This document shows positions 14,825 to 23,571 of a stretch of 33,811 nt of DNA, one piece after another. The position numbers and the translations under genes are program-made. This stretch comes from Desulfobacterales bacterium (lineage in GTDB: Bacteria > Desulfobacterota > Desulfobacteria > Desulfobacterales > C00003060). Every line of letters starts with the position of its first letter. Position 1 is the stretch's first letter. The DNA lies in NCBI GenBank assembly GCA_013375395.1, contig JABXJW010000014.1:1-33811 (forward strand). Direction: 5' to 3'. Below the pieces are notes generated by a model that worked only from the letters and a program-made list of their open reading frames with translations, was not told the DNA's origin and did not search any database.

Positions 14825-16167
14825 ATTAGATCTTTCCGAACAGTAGGGTTTGCGCTCATAGTCAGGGTGAGTTCTCCTTGGGGCCGTGTGAGTCGGCCAG
14901 CGCGTTGAACGATGCGATGCCGGAGGGTATCGAGAGCTTGGAAGGTCCAAGCTGCGGGACGTTTTGGAAGTGCCCGAGGTGACGGAGGGCTGGCAAGCAT
15001 TTGTATTTCGCGAGACAAGTTGTGGGCCATCATGGCGCACAGTGTAAATATCTGGTTGCCTGCCAATCGCCTCGTAGCAATGACGTCGAGGCCGGTATCG
15101 TTTTTGGCGTCACCGAAGATGGCTTCCTGTGAGCCACGCCCATTATGGAACAGAACCACGCTCTTTGCCGATTCGCTCTTGTTTGTAACAATGACCTTGT
15201 ATTCGTAATCGAAATCACGGGGTTCGAACAGATGCAGTTGCAGTGGGCCTTTGTATTGCTTTTTTGTTTTCTTGCGAGTGAAGATAAATCGGTATTTGGT
15301 ATCCCAAGACTTGGGTTTCCAATTGGCCGCAAAGTATGACCAGTCGCTGTCGATGCGCCGCCAGCGTTTTCGCTGCTCGATCATATTCTTGAGCATTGGA
15401 AATCTTTCGAATGGAACGGAGGCCGTAAAGCGCACATTACGGCTGTCGAGAACACAGAAGATTTTCTTGTCAAAGAATGCGGAATCAACTCTTGACTCAA
15501 ATGGTGTATTTTTCAACTCGTTTTGTGCTTTATCGAAACAACGCATCATGAACTCTGGTGCACCATTGGAGTCGTGAACATTTCCTGGGCGATGATGAAC
15601 GTCGAAAAATTGGCTTGTTTGGGCCACGGTACAAAACAGTGGATAGTAACTTCGGCCACCCTTTTTCTTTTTGTTGAAACCGACAGCGGTGCCTTCTGCG
15701 TGGGCCTTGGTTGTGAGCACTGAGCCATCGAAGTCAAGGGTTAAGCGAGGTAGGTGCTCGCGCCTAAGGCCTTCGACAACGAGTGAACAAAACAGGTCAC
15801 GAACCTTGTCGACTTCCTCACATTGCATTTGTGAAAGAGCGCGGGAAACGGTGGAAACATCTGGTAGCTTGCGCAAACCCAATAAACGAAGAACCAAAGG
15901 ATCGTCACGATAGTAATCGATTTCGCGCAGACGGCGAAAGCCAAGCAAAAGATGCACAATCAGTAGTAGCACGACGAGATGCCGTCCAAAGATAGGCGAT
16001 ATTTTCAAATGACTAAAACACTTTTTCAGCCGGCGCTTCAGATTCATTCTCACAAAAAGTGCCTGAAATATCAATAAACCCGAAAAGGAAGTAAGTTTTT
16101 GGTCCTCAAAACGAATGGTCGGAATTTTGTGGAATTTGGCAAGAATTTGTGCTTTACTGGATTTCAC
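14767..16167 (-). CDS. IS1380-family-type DDE transposase
   Basis: 466 aa; FGRHLVVLLLIVHLLLGFRRLREIDYYRDDPLVLRLLGLRKLPDVSTVSRAL, LTLDFDGSVLTT, KKGGRSYYPLFCTVAQT, RPGNVHDSNGA. Confidence 0.85.
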   Translation of the reverse strand: MKSSKAQILAKFHKIPTIRFEDQKLTSFSGLLIFQALFVRMNLKRRLKKCFSHLKISPIFGRHLVVLLLIVHLLLGFRRLREIDYYRDDPLVLRLLGLRKLPDVSTVSRALSQMQCEEVDKVRDLFCSLVVEGLRREHLPRLTLDFDGSVLTTKAHAEGTAVGFNKKKKGGRSYYPLFCTVAQTSQFFDVHHRPGNVHDSNGAPEFMMRCFDKAQNELKNTPFESRVDSAFFDKKIFCVLDSRNVRFTASVPFERFPMLKNMIEQRKRWRRIDSDWSYFAANWKPKSWDTKYRFIFTRKKTKKQYKGPLQLHLFEPRDFDYEYKVIVTNKSESAKSVVLFHNGRGSQEAIFGDAKNDTGLDVIATRRLAGNQIFTLCAMMAHNLSREIQMLASPPSPRALPKRPAAWTFQALDTLRHRIVQRAGRLTRPQGELTLTMSANPTVRKDLMRKQGRPFVNQCENRDVHL

Positions 16168-16314
16168 TTGCGGTGGCCTCCTGGATCAGGTTTTTTTGAG
16201 CTAGTCAAACTCTTTCTAACCCAGTATCCACGGGCACCGCAAGTATTTTTTTGACTAAAATTCATGATTTTTTATGCAACTATGGGGTGTAATCAAGGGC
16301 GTCCCGAAAGTTCA

Positions 16315-16364
16315 CACTGGATGAATTTGCGTCACGGCAGAACCTGAGTAAGTCAATGTAGTCA
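16315..16364 (+). repeat. 50-bp direct repeat, copy 2
   Basis: CACTGGATGAATTTGCGTCACGGCAGAACCTGAGTAAGTCAATGTAGTCA. Confidence 0.9.
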
Positions 16365-16402
16365 AGGACGTTAAACTTCCCTACAAAGTTCACCCCCACA
16401 AG

Positions 16403-17413
16403 ATGTGCCAGCAAGAAAAACGCTCCGCCACCAATTACTCTAGGATTACTTGTCCAAGCTGCGGCAATTCTATCATGCCAGTAATGGTTTTGGTCAATAC
16501 GAAGAAGGGCTGGCACATCAAGCGATGTCCGAGCTGCAAAATAACATTCGCAGATCCGCAGCCGAGTGACAGGGAGATCAATGATTACTACAATGGTATG
16601 TATTCAGAACTCGCCTCTGACTTTAGCGAACAAAAGATGCAATGGGCAAGAGGGTCTCTTTCTGCGTATTTGGAAGTTATATCAAGATACGGATTCGCAG
16701 AGAGGAGGCATTTCCTTGATCTGGGTGGTGGGCTGGGGTATTGCTCCAAGGCAGCAGAAGAACGAGGACTATCAGTTACGCTGGTTGAGCAAGATCCCGT
16801 ATCAGCGGGCTTTGCTAAATCGGTTCTAGGACTCAGGGACGTTAGGGAACAAAGCATAGACGATTTCTGCTTTGAGAGCAAGGGAGGAAAGTACGATTTG
16901 ATCTTCTTGCGCCATGTTATCGAGCACACTCGATATCCTGCAAAGCTGATTGAGTGTATCTCAACCCTTCTGAAAACACGGGGAGTGCTAGTAGTGGAGA
17001 CCGACAACAATGCCGGAATTGAGCTCCTTTTCAGGCTTGGCACGGCCAGGTTCTATCTGAGACTATACGACAGTTCCTATTCGCCATCGTCATTCTTGTC
17101 CTTGCTGATAAGAAGGCCTTTCGCGGTTGATCCTCCGCGTCATTTATTTGGCTTCCGAATGTCCAATCTTTCACGATTGCTCGAAAGCCATTCCTTGACT
17201 CCTTTCAAGAAAGTACATTACCGTCTAGGTCATTCCATCTATTGGCCTAATCTGCCCTTGCCAGAAGTCAAGAGCATTGCTACGGAACTGCTTCATTTCA
17301 ATTGGTTGAAGGTTATCGCATACGCTACTGACTATTGTCTCTCCCCTTTGAGATTAGTGCTGCAAGTGCTTGGATTGTCTTCCGGAATCTGTATCTATGC
17401 CGCCAAGAGATAG
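16403..17413 (+). CDS. Class I SAM methyltransferase with N-terminal zinc ribbon
   Basis: CPSCGNS...KRCPSCKITFADPQPS; FLDLGGGLGYCSKAA; HVIEHTRYPAKLI. Confidence 0.87.
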   Translation: MCQQEKRSATNYSRITCPSCGNSIMPVMVLVNTKKGWHIKRCPSCKITFADPQPSDREINDYYNGMYSELASDFSEQKMQWARGSLSAYLEVISRYGFAERRHFLDLGGGLGYCSKAAEERGLSVTLVEQDPVSAGFAKSVLGLRDVREQSIDDFCFESKGGKYDLIFLRHVIEHTRYPAKLIECISTLLKTRGVLVVETDNNAGIELLFRLGTARFYLRLYDSSYSPSSFLSLLIRRPFAVDPPRHLFGFRMSNLSRLLESHSLTPFKKVHYRLGHSIYWPNLPLPEVKSIATELLHFNWLKVIAYATDYCLSPLRLVLQVLGLSSGICIYAAKR

Positions 17414-17540
17414 TAACTATCCTGTTGTTGCTTTCCTTCCTGAAACGAGCAGCGTGATCGTTTGCTAGGACCTCTGTAGATGGTAAAAACGTAGAGTTTA
17501 ATGTTGGGAATATTGATTCGCAATTAATCTCAGATAAATA

Positions 17541-18341
17541 ATGCAAATCCGAAAGTTATGTAATATGAGCATTTTCAAATCTTTTTTAGTAAACTTATTT
17601 AATAAAATTAACATAATAGTAATTGGTAAACGGCCTAACAATACAATTTTCTCGTTTAACTTTCATAACATAAGACATATCAATTCCTTTTTACGTAAGC
17701 ATCAGAGTTCTTTAACCAGGAATAATTATGTTATTATTGATGTTGGAGCTGGTCAAAGTCCATATTATCAATTTTTTGAGAAATTTACAGAGAAATACAT
17801 AGCGGTTGACCTGGAAAGCAGCCTTCCAAAAAATGAAAAAAGGGAAATCCAGCAAATGGCAGGTTTGGCCGAAGACCTTCCAATTGAAGATAATTTTGCT
17901 GATATAGTACTTAGTAACCAGGTATTAGAGCACGTATTGGACGAAAGGAAAGCAGTGAAAGAAACTTTAAGGGTTTTAAAGCCTGGTGGAATCTTTATCG
18001 GAAGTGTTCCTCATATTAGCCCTGTTCATTTAGAGCCAAATGATTTTAGAAGATTTACAGACATGGGGATAAAAAAACTTCTTGGTGATGCAGGCTTTAC
18101 TAATATTTTTGTACAGGGTAACGGAGGAGTTTTCAGGTCTGCTGCATTAATGATAAATATGGATATTTTAATGTCTGTGAAAAAAGATAATAAAAAACAA
18201 GAATTTAAGGGTGTCATGGCTTTCCTTTTATTCCCTATAGTAGGATTAATAAATTTGTTAGGATTAATACTGGACTTTATATCAGGGGATAGAAGACGTA
18301 CTCCTTCGAATATCTGTTTCATCGGATATAAAAATAAGTAA
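17541..18341 (+). CDS. Class I SAM methyltransferase
   Basis: VIIDVGAGQSPYYQFF, IVLSNQVLEHVLDERKAVKETLRVLKPGGIFIGSVPH. Confidence 0.87.
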   Translation: MQIRKLCNMSIFKSFLVNLFNKINIIVIGKRPNNTIFSFNFHNIRHINSFLRKHQSSLTRNNYVIIDVGAGQSPYYQFFEKFTEKYIAVDLESSLPKNEKREIQQMAGLAEDLPIEDNFADIVLSNQVLEHVLDERKAVKETLRVLKPGGIFIGSVPHISPVHLEPNDFRRFTDMGIKKLLGDAGFTNIFVQGNGGVFRSAALMINMDILMSVKKDNKKQEFKGVMAFLLFPIVGLINLLGLILDFISGDRRRTPSNICFIGYKNK

Positions 18342-18399
18342 TTAAGGAGCAAAGTTTCTGAGATTTTTTCCGGATTCGGAAGGTCGAGGGGCCTTTGGA

Positions 18400-19719
18400 A
18401 TGCTGTACAGATATTGTAGGTTATCTCAACTGAAGAAGAATGTACTTTCTGGCCCTGTGCTGGCTGTTGGAAGCATTCCCGTTCTCCTTATCTCTTATCC
18501 GTTATATTTGTACTACTTGGGAACGAAGTTATACGGACTCTGGGCCACCATATCGGTTGTTGTGGCATTCAGCCAGCTTGGCAATATGGGAATCAACACT
18601 GCTATTGTCAAATACACTGCTGAAGAATATGGTAAGCGTCAGACTGAGGCAATAACAGAGTACTTTACTACTTCTGTGTGTATTCTCGCAGTGGCCTCGG
18701 CGTTGATTATCGCAATACTCGTCGTCTTCAGGTATCAAATCGTTGCATTCCTCGATCTAGACAAGGAATACCAGCAAAGGGCTCTTGTTCTGGTCCCATG
18801 GGTGGGCGGACTTTCAGTAATTGCTTTCCTTGCTAATTTAGCGAGAGGAACCCTCACCGGAATTGGAAGAGCGGATCTGTCCAACTATGTATTTCTTGGT
18901 GGTAGGCTAATGCAAGTAGCTGTTTCACTTCTATTTCTCGCGATTGGCTTGGGCATATGGGGTCTATTTCTTGGAGCGTTGTTTTCACATCTAATAGTTC
19001 TATCGGGATACATTGGAATACTGACAAGATATAAGATTAGGCTGTTCAGTTGTTCTGCCTTTAGAAGAGACAAGTTCAGAGCCTTGATGCAATTTGGGGG
19101 AACTCTCTGGACTGCTCAGACAATTTCGATGCTGACCGAACCCTTCAACAAGGTCGTAATCTCGAAGTATGTCGGGCTTTCTGAAGTCACATTCTATGAT
19201 ATCGCGGTCAAAGCAGTAGTTCAGTTGAGAGGTATATATGCAGTGGGATTGGCTGCGTTAGTGCCCAAAATAAGTGAAATCAGAGGAAGGTTCAGCGATT
19301 TCAAAGACAGGATAGCAGACGTTCATGACAAAGGAGTCAGATTTGCAGGACTGGCCGGATTTCCTCTTTTCTTTGGCCTGTTCATGTTTTGTCGTCCGAT
19401 GATGAAGACATGGCTTGGCGCAAATTATGACGAACAGATCGTTTTTGGATTTAGGATTTTGCTGCTGAGTTATTACCTCAATCTATTGGCAGTTCCTTCT
19501 TTAAATGTTTTCCTGGGGTTGGGCCGAATGAGAGTCTGTTTCAACTCAATTGCGATGAGGTCTTTCTTGAACTTCTCCGTCGTATTCCTTTTCATATTAC
19601 TTAATAGTACAATAACCCTTAACCTGATGTTCGTCATTCATAGCACATGTGTGGTCGTTGTCTCGGTTTACGTATCCGTGAACTATGTACGTAGGACTTG
19701 GTTGGAAGATCACAGGTAG
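18400..19719 (+). CDS. Wzx-like polysaccharide flippase
   Basis: 439 aa multi-TM; YPLYLYYLGTKLYGLWATISVVVAFSQLGNMGINTAIVKYTAE. Confidence 0.85.
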   Translation: MLYRYCRLSQLKKNVLSGPVLAVGSIPVLLISYPLYLYYLGTKLYGLWATISVVVAFSQLGNMGINTAIVKYTAEEYGKRQTEAITEYFTTSVCILAVASALIIAILVVFRYQIVAFLDLDKEYQQRALVLVPWVGGLSVIAFLANLARGTLTGIGRADLSNYVFLGGRLMQVAVSLLFLAIGLGIWGLFLGALFSHLIVLSGYIGILTRYKIRLFSCSAFRRDKFRALMQFGGTLWTAQTISMLTEPFNKVVISKYVGLSEVTFYDIAVKAVVQLRGIYAVGLAALVPKISEIRGRFSDFKDRIADVHDKGVRFAGLAGFPLFFGLFMFCRPMMKTWLGANYDEQIVFGFRILLLSYYLNLLAVPSLNVFLGLGRMRVCFNSIAMRSFLNFSVVFLFILLNSTITLNLMFVIHSTCVVVVSVYVSVNYVRRTWLEDHR

Positions 19720-19774
19720 TGAATTTCTCTTGATGTCCCCGTTCTATTGTAAAATGGCCTGAAAGTGTCGATTT

Positions 19775-19802
19775 GTCTGGAGTTTCGAGTCTGGAGTTTC
19801 GA
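19775..19802 (+). repeat. Perfect 14-bp tandem duplication
   Basis: GTCTGGAGTTTCGA x2. Confidence 0.95.
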
Positions 19803-19831
19803 CTTGAACCCAAAAAGCCAGTGAATTCTGA

Positions 19832-22249
19832 ATGAATAAAGGGTTTGATAGCAAAAATTACAATAAAGTGGAATCACCAATGATAAATCTAATTGAAAGA
19901 ATCGAAGACATATTAATATTGTTTAGGAAAAAACCCTGGCCTCTTCAAAAACCCAGGGTGATTCAATTTCCCGTGAATGATATTTGTAATGCCCGTTGCC
20001 AAATGTGCCACATCTGGCAGCAAAAATTGGATTATCAGATTTCACCATTCGAGCTTGAAAAAGCGCTCGAAAATTCCTTGTTCACGGAGGTGCGTGCCGT
20101 CGGAGTTAACGGCGGGGAACCAACGTTACGCAAAGACCTTGCGAAGATTGTCGATATCTTATTCCGCAAGTTGCCTAAACTCAAAGGGATTGCCTTAATT
20201 ACAAATGCTTTTGTTTACAAGAACGTAATCGCTCGCATTGCGGAAGTCGGCAAGGTTGTCAGGGATCATCGCGGCTCTTTTGGTGTCATGGTGTCGCTCG
20301 ACGGTGTGGCTGAGGTGCATGACCGGGTGCGCGGGCGTAAAGGCAGCTTTCAAAATGCGGTCAAGGTTATTGATTTCATAAAGGAATGCGACTTAATCAC
20401 AAACTGCCGCCTTGGGTGTACGGTGATAAAGGAGAATGTGTATGGCTTACATGATTTATTGGATTTCGCTATCGAGAAAGGTATTTATATCAAATTCCGG
20501 CTCGGAGTACCACACCAACGGTTATATACCCAAGATATGAGCGAGCCATTTGCATTGTCATTCGAAGAAAAGGTGCACTTTTGCGGTTTTTTGGAGAGCC
20601 TGACGCGTTATTATGAGCGCTCGGCACACCAAAATTTCTTCTATCGTTCTTTAATTGACCAGCTTATGCATGGTGAGCCGCGTAAAGCTGGGTGTGCCTG
20701 GCAGCACCGAGGGGTTACTATCTCAGCGCGCGGCGAACTATTATATTGTGCAGTACAGAGCCATTCATTAGGTTCGATTGTTGATGAGGATAGTAAAAAG
20801 CTGTATTTCGAGAATCACGATCATCTGAGTGAGATTGTGGAAAACAAATGTGCCAATTGTAAACACGACTACATGGGCCTATTACCCGGGCCCGTATTGC
20901 TAAAACACTACTTGGCCAGAGCTTCGGAGAAAGTTGGTATTCCTGCCGATGAGATTAAAAATCATAAGCTTTTGGCGCCAATCAACAAACTTGTTCAACG
21001 AAGGCGTTTTTGCGCACGTTTGAAACGCCTCGCGGCGAACGGTTATGGAGCCAAATGTCCAGTAAGAAACCTTAAACCGCTGGTGAATAGGAGTGGTAAA
21101 TCCTGTCGGGTGATGATCTGCGGCTGGTATGGCACTGAAACACTGGGAGACAAAGCGATATTATGTGGCGTAGTGAGTAGCATCCGAAAATTTTTGGGAG
21201 AAGTCTCATTTTACTTGGTTTCACTGGAACCTTATATTTCCAGGATTACCGTAAACCAGATGCCAGAGTTGTCGGGGACCGTTATTGTCAACACCGAAAA
21301 AGGGATATCGCTTGCAAAGAATATGAACTTAATTGTTTTTGGCGGGGGACCGCTGATGGCATTAGATAATCTTGCCGAGATGATAGCGATTTTTGAGCAA
21401 GCAGCCGAACATGGCGTGCCCGCGATGATTGCTGGGTGTGGGGTTGGCCCATTTGGTGCGGGCTGTCATAATAAAGCGATTAAAAGGCTTCTTGAGCTGG
21501 CCTCGATTCGCATTTATCGAGATCTAAAGTCCAAGGATTATGCTTCCACTCTCGGAGTTGATGTGGCGAATGATTTTGTCGCTGAAGATCCAGCGTTTAC
21601 CTGGCTTGTGGAAAAAGGAAAAGCCGAAAGTGTCGGCTGTCCGAATGATAACGCCTGCCTCAGCCTGATTCTTGGATTACGCGATTGGCCATACCAACAG
21701 TATGCGCCAGAATTGCCAGCCGATAGGGGGGGGGAACTCAAAAAAAAATTCGAAGAGGAAGTGGTTTCTGCACTCTATCGGTTAATTGACCGCTATTCTA
21801 ACATAAAGATCATTCCGTATCCTATGTGTACCAATCATTTCGGTGGCGATGATCGTTGGTTTTATAGACGACTGTTTAGAGGGCATGCTGACATACTCAA
21901 GGCTGTGGATCGCTCGGTAATGTCTTATGAGTTGAGCCCCCACCAAGCTTTGAAAGTATTTAGCGCGGCTGATGTGGCTCTAACGATGCGGTTTCATTCT
22001 CTGGTGTTCGCTGTAGGCACCGGCACGCCTGCCGTCGCTATTGACTATACGCTGGGGCGGGGAAAGGTTGCGGGTTTTGCAAGTGCCTACGGTATACCTC
22101 ATATGTCGCTGGACCGAATTAATGCAGAATTCATCGTGCGAGGCATAGAAAGTGCTGCCAAGAACAAGTCCAAGTTTAACGCAGTCATACACAATCTGAA
22201 GCACGTTTTTCCGCAGGTGTTAAGTAAGGCGATGGAGGACCTGAGGTAG
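19832..22249 (+). CDS. Radical SAM domain fused to polysaccharide pyruvyl transferase domain
   Basis: 805 aa; CNARCQMCHIW (CxxxCxxC), GVNGGEPTLRKDL, C-terminal Cys cluster NKCANCKHDYM; then VMICGWYGTETLGDKAILCGVV and ADVALTMRFHSLVFAVGTGTPAVAIDY typical of CsaB/WcaK-type enzymes. Confidence 0.87.
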   Translation: MNKGFDSKNYNKVESPMINLIERIEDILILFRKKPWPLQKPRVIQFPVNDICNARCQMCHIWQQKLDYQISPFELEKALENSLFTEVRAVGVNGGEPTLRKDLAKIVDILFRKLPKLKGIALITNAFVYKNVIARIAEVGKVVRDHRGSFGVMVSLDGVAEVHDRVRGRKGSFQNAVKVIDFIKECDLITNCRLGCTVIKENVYGLHDLLDFAIEKGIYIKFRLGVPHQRLYTQDMSEPFALSFEEKVHFCGFLESLTRYYERSAHQNFFYRSLIDQLMHGEPRKAGCAWQHRGVTISARGELLYCAVQSHSLGSIVDEDSKKLYFENHDHLSEIVENKCANCKHDYMGLLPGPVLLKHYLARASEKVGIPADEIKNHKLLAPINKLVQRRRFCARLKRLAANGYGAKCPVRNLKPLVNRSGKSCRVMICGWYGTETLGDKAILCGVVSSIRKFLGEVSFYLVSLEPYISRITVNQMPELSGTVIVNTEKGISLAKNMNLIVFGGGPLMALDNLAEMIAIFEQAAEHGVPAMIAGCGVGPFGAGCHNKAIKRLLELASIRIYRDLKSKDYASTLGVDVANDFVAEDPAFTWLVEKGKAESVGCPNDNACLSLILGLRDWPYQQYAPELPADRGGELKKKFEEEVVSALYRLIDRYSNIKIIPYPMCTNHFGGDDRWFYRRLFRGHADILKAVDRSVMSYELSPHQALKVFSAADVALTMRFHSLVFAVGTGTPAVAIDYTLGRGKVAGFASAYGIPHMSLDRINAEFIVRGIESAAKNKSKFNAVIHNLKHVFPQVLSKAMEDLR

Positions 22250-23485
22250 ATGCGTGTCTTATTGGTTAACTCTATCGACCTCTCCGGTGGAGCGGCTCGT
22301 GCTGCTTACCGGCTGCACCAGGGGCTGGTTTCTATTGGCGTGGATTCGACCATGCTGGTGCAGAACAAAACCAGCGACGATTATCGTGTTATCGGTCCCG
22401 TCTCAAAGTCTGCCAAGGCGTTGGCAAAATTGCGGCCAACGCTGGATGCTTTGCCTTTGTACTCTTATCGAAACCGAAGCAAAATTCCTCTTTCTACAGC
22501 TTGGTTGCCTGATCAGTTACCCAAGAAGGTATGCCAACTGAATCCTGATGTTGTGCATCTGCACTGGATCGCTGGTGGTTTTGTTCGCATCGAAACGCTG
22601 GCGAAAATTCGGAAGCCCATTGTATGGACTTTGCATGATATGTGGGCTTTTACTGGTGGGTGTCACTATGATGAAGGGTGCGGTCGTTATAAGGTTGAGT
22701 GCGGTGAGTGCCCAGTGCTTGGTTCCAATAAACGTCGAGATTTGGCGTATCGGGTATGGAAACGAAAACATAAAGCCTGGCAGGGGCTGAAACTGACCGT
22801 GGTAACGCCCAGCCGTTGGCAGGCAGAGTGCGTGAAGGCCAGTCAGCTGTTGGGCAGCTATTCTGTGAAGGTGATTCCCAATGGCCTGGATTTGACACAA
22901 TACAAGCCGGTGGAAAAGGCACAGGCGCGGGTCATTTTAGGTTTGCCACAGGATAAAAAGCTGATTCTTTGTGGTTCCATTATCGATCCGCGTAAAGGTT
23001 TTGAGCTTTTGCGGCCTGCTTTGCATCGGTTGGCGACCGTGGTGGATAGGACGCAATACGCGGTATTGATCTTCGGGGCATCCGAGCCAAAACAGCAACT
23101 AGATTTTGGTTTTGAGGCATATTATCTTGGTCATTTGTATGACGATATTTCCCTGGCAATATTGTATTCGGCGGCGGATGTGTTTGTCGCTCCTTCAAAG
23201 CAGGATAATTTGCCGAATACCGTAATGGAAGCATTGGCCTGTGGCACACCCTGCGTAGCCTTTAACATTGGTGGCATGCCGGACATGATAGAAAACCTAA
23301 TAAATGGTTATCTCGCCAGGCCTTTTGACATCGAAGATTTTGCTTACGCTATCAGTTGGGTGTTATCCGATTCAGAACGTCACCAGGCCCTGTCCCAAGC
23401 GGCGCGGAAAAAGGTGGAAAGTGAGTTTGAATTGACAAAAGTGGCAAAGAGATATGTTAAGTTATATGAAACATTGGTTGGATGA
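22250..23485 (+). CDS. GT4-type glycosyltransferase
   Basis: MRVLLVNSIDLSGGAARAAYRLHQGL; VFVAPSKQDNLPNTVMEALACGTPCVAFNIGGMPDMI. Confidence 0.93.
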   Translation: MRVLLVNSIDLSGGAARAAYRLHQGLVSIGVDSTMLVQNKTSDDYRVIGPVSKSAKALAKLRPTLDALPLYSYRNRSKIPLSTAWLPDQLPKKVCQLNPDVVHLHWIAGGFVRIETLAKIRKPIVWTLHDMWAFTGGCHYDEGCGRYKVECGECPVLGSNKRRDLAYRVWKRKHKAWQGLKLTVVTPSRWQAECVKASQLLGSYSVKVIPNGLDLTQYKPVEKAQARVILGLPQDKKLILCGSIIDPRKGFELLRPALHRLATVVDRTQYAVLIFGASEPKQQLDFGFEAYYLGHLYDDISLAILYSAADVFVAPSKQDNLPNTVMEALACGTPCVAFNIGGMPDMIENLINGYLARPFDIEDFAYAISWVLSDSERHQALSQAARKKVESEFELTKVAKRYVKLYETLVG

Positions 23486-23571
23486 TTGTGAGATTACGTT
23501 GCCTGTAATCCGATAACTTTTGTAGTTGGAACATCTAATGCAGAAACTATAACCCTATCTTTTGCAATAGC

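Noticed and set aside
16168-16244. ACTTGCGGTG/CACCGCAAGT inverted repeat upstream of the transposase as IS terminal repeat
   Set aside because: Both arms are on the same side of the transposase gene, so this is a local hairpin and not a pair of element ends.
22517-22922. Antisense ORFs opposite the GT4 gene
   Set aside because: Shadow frames; no start-site context or family features.
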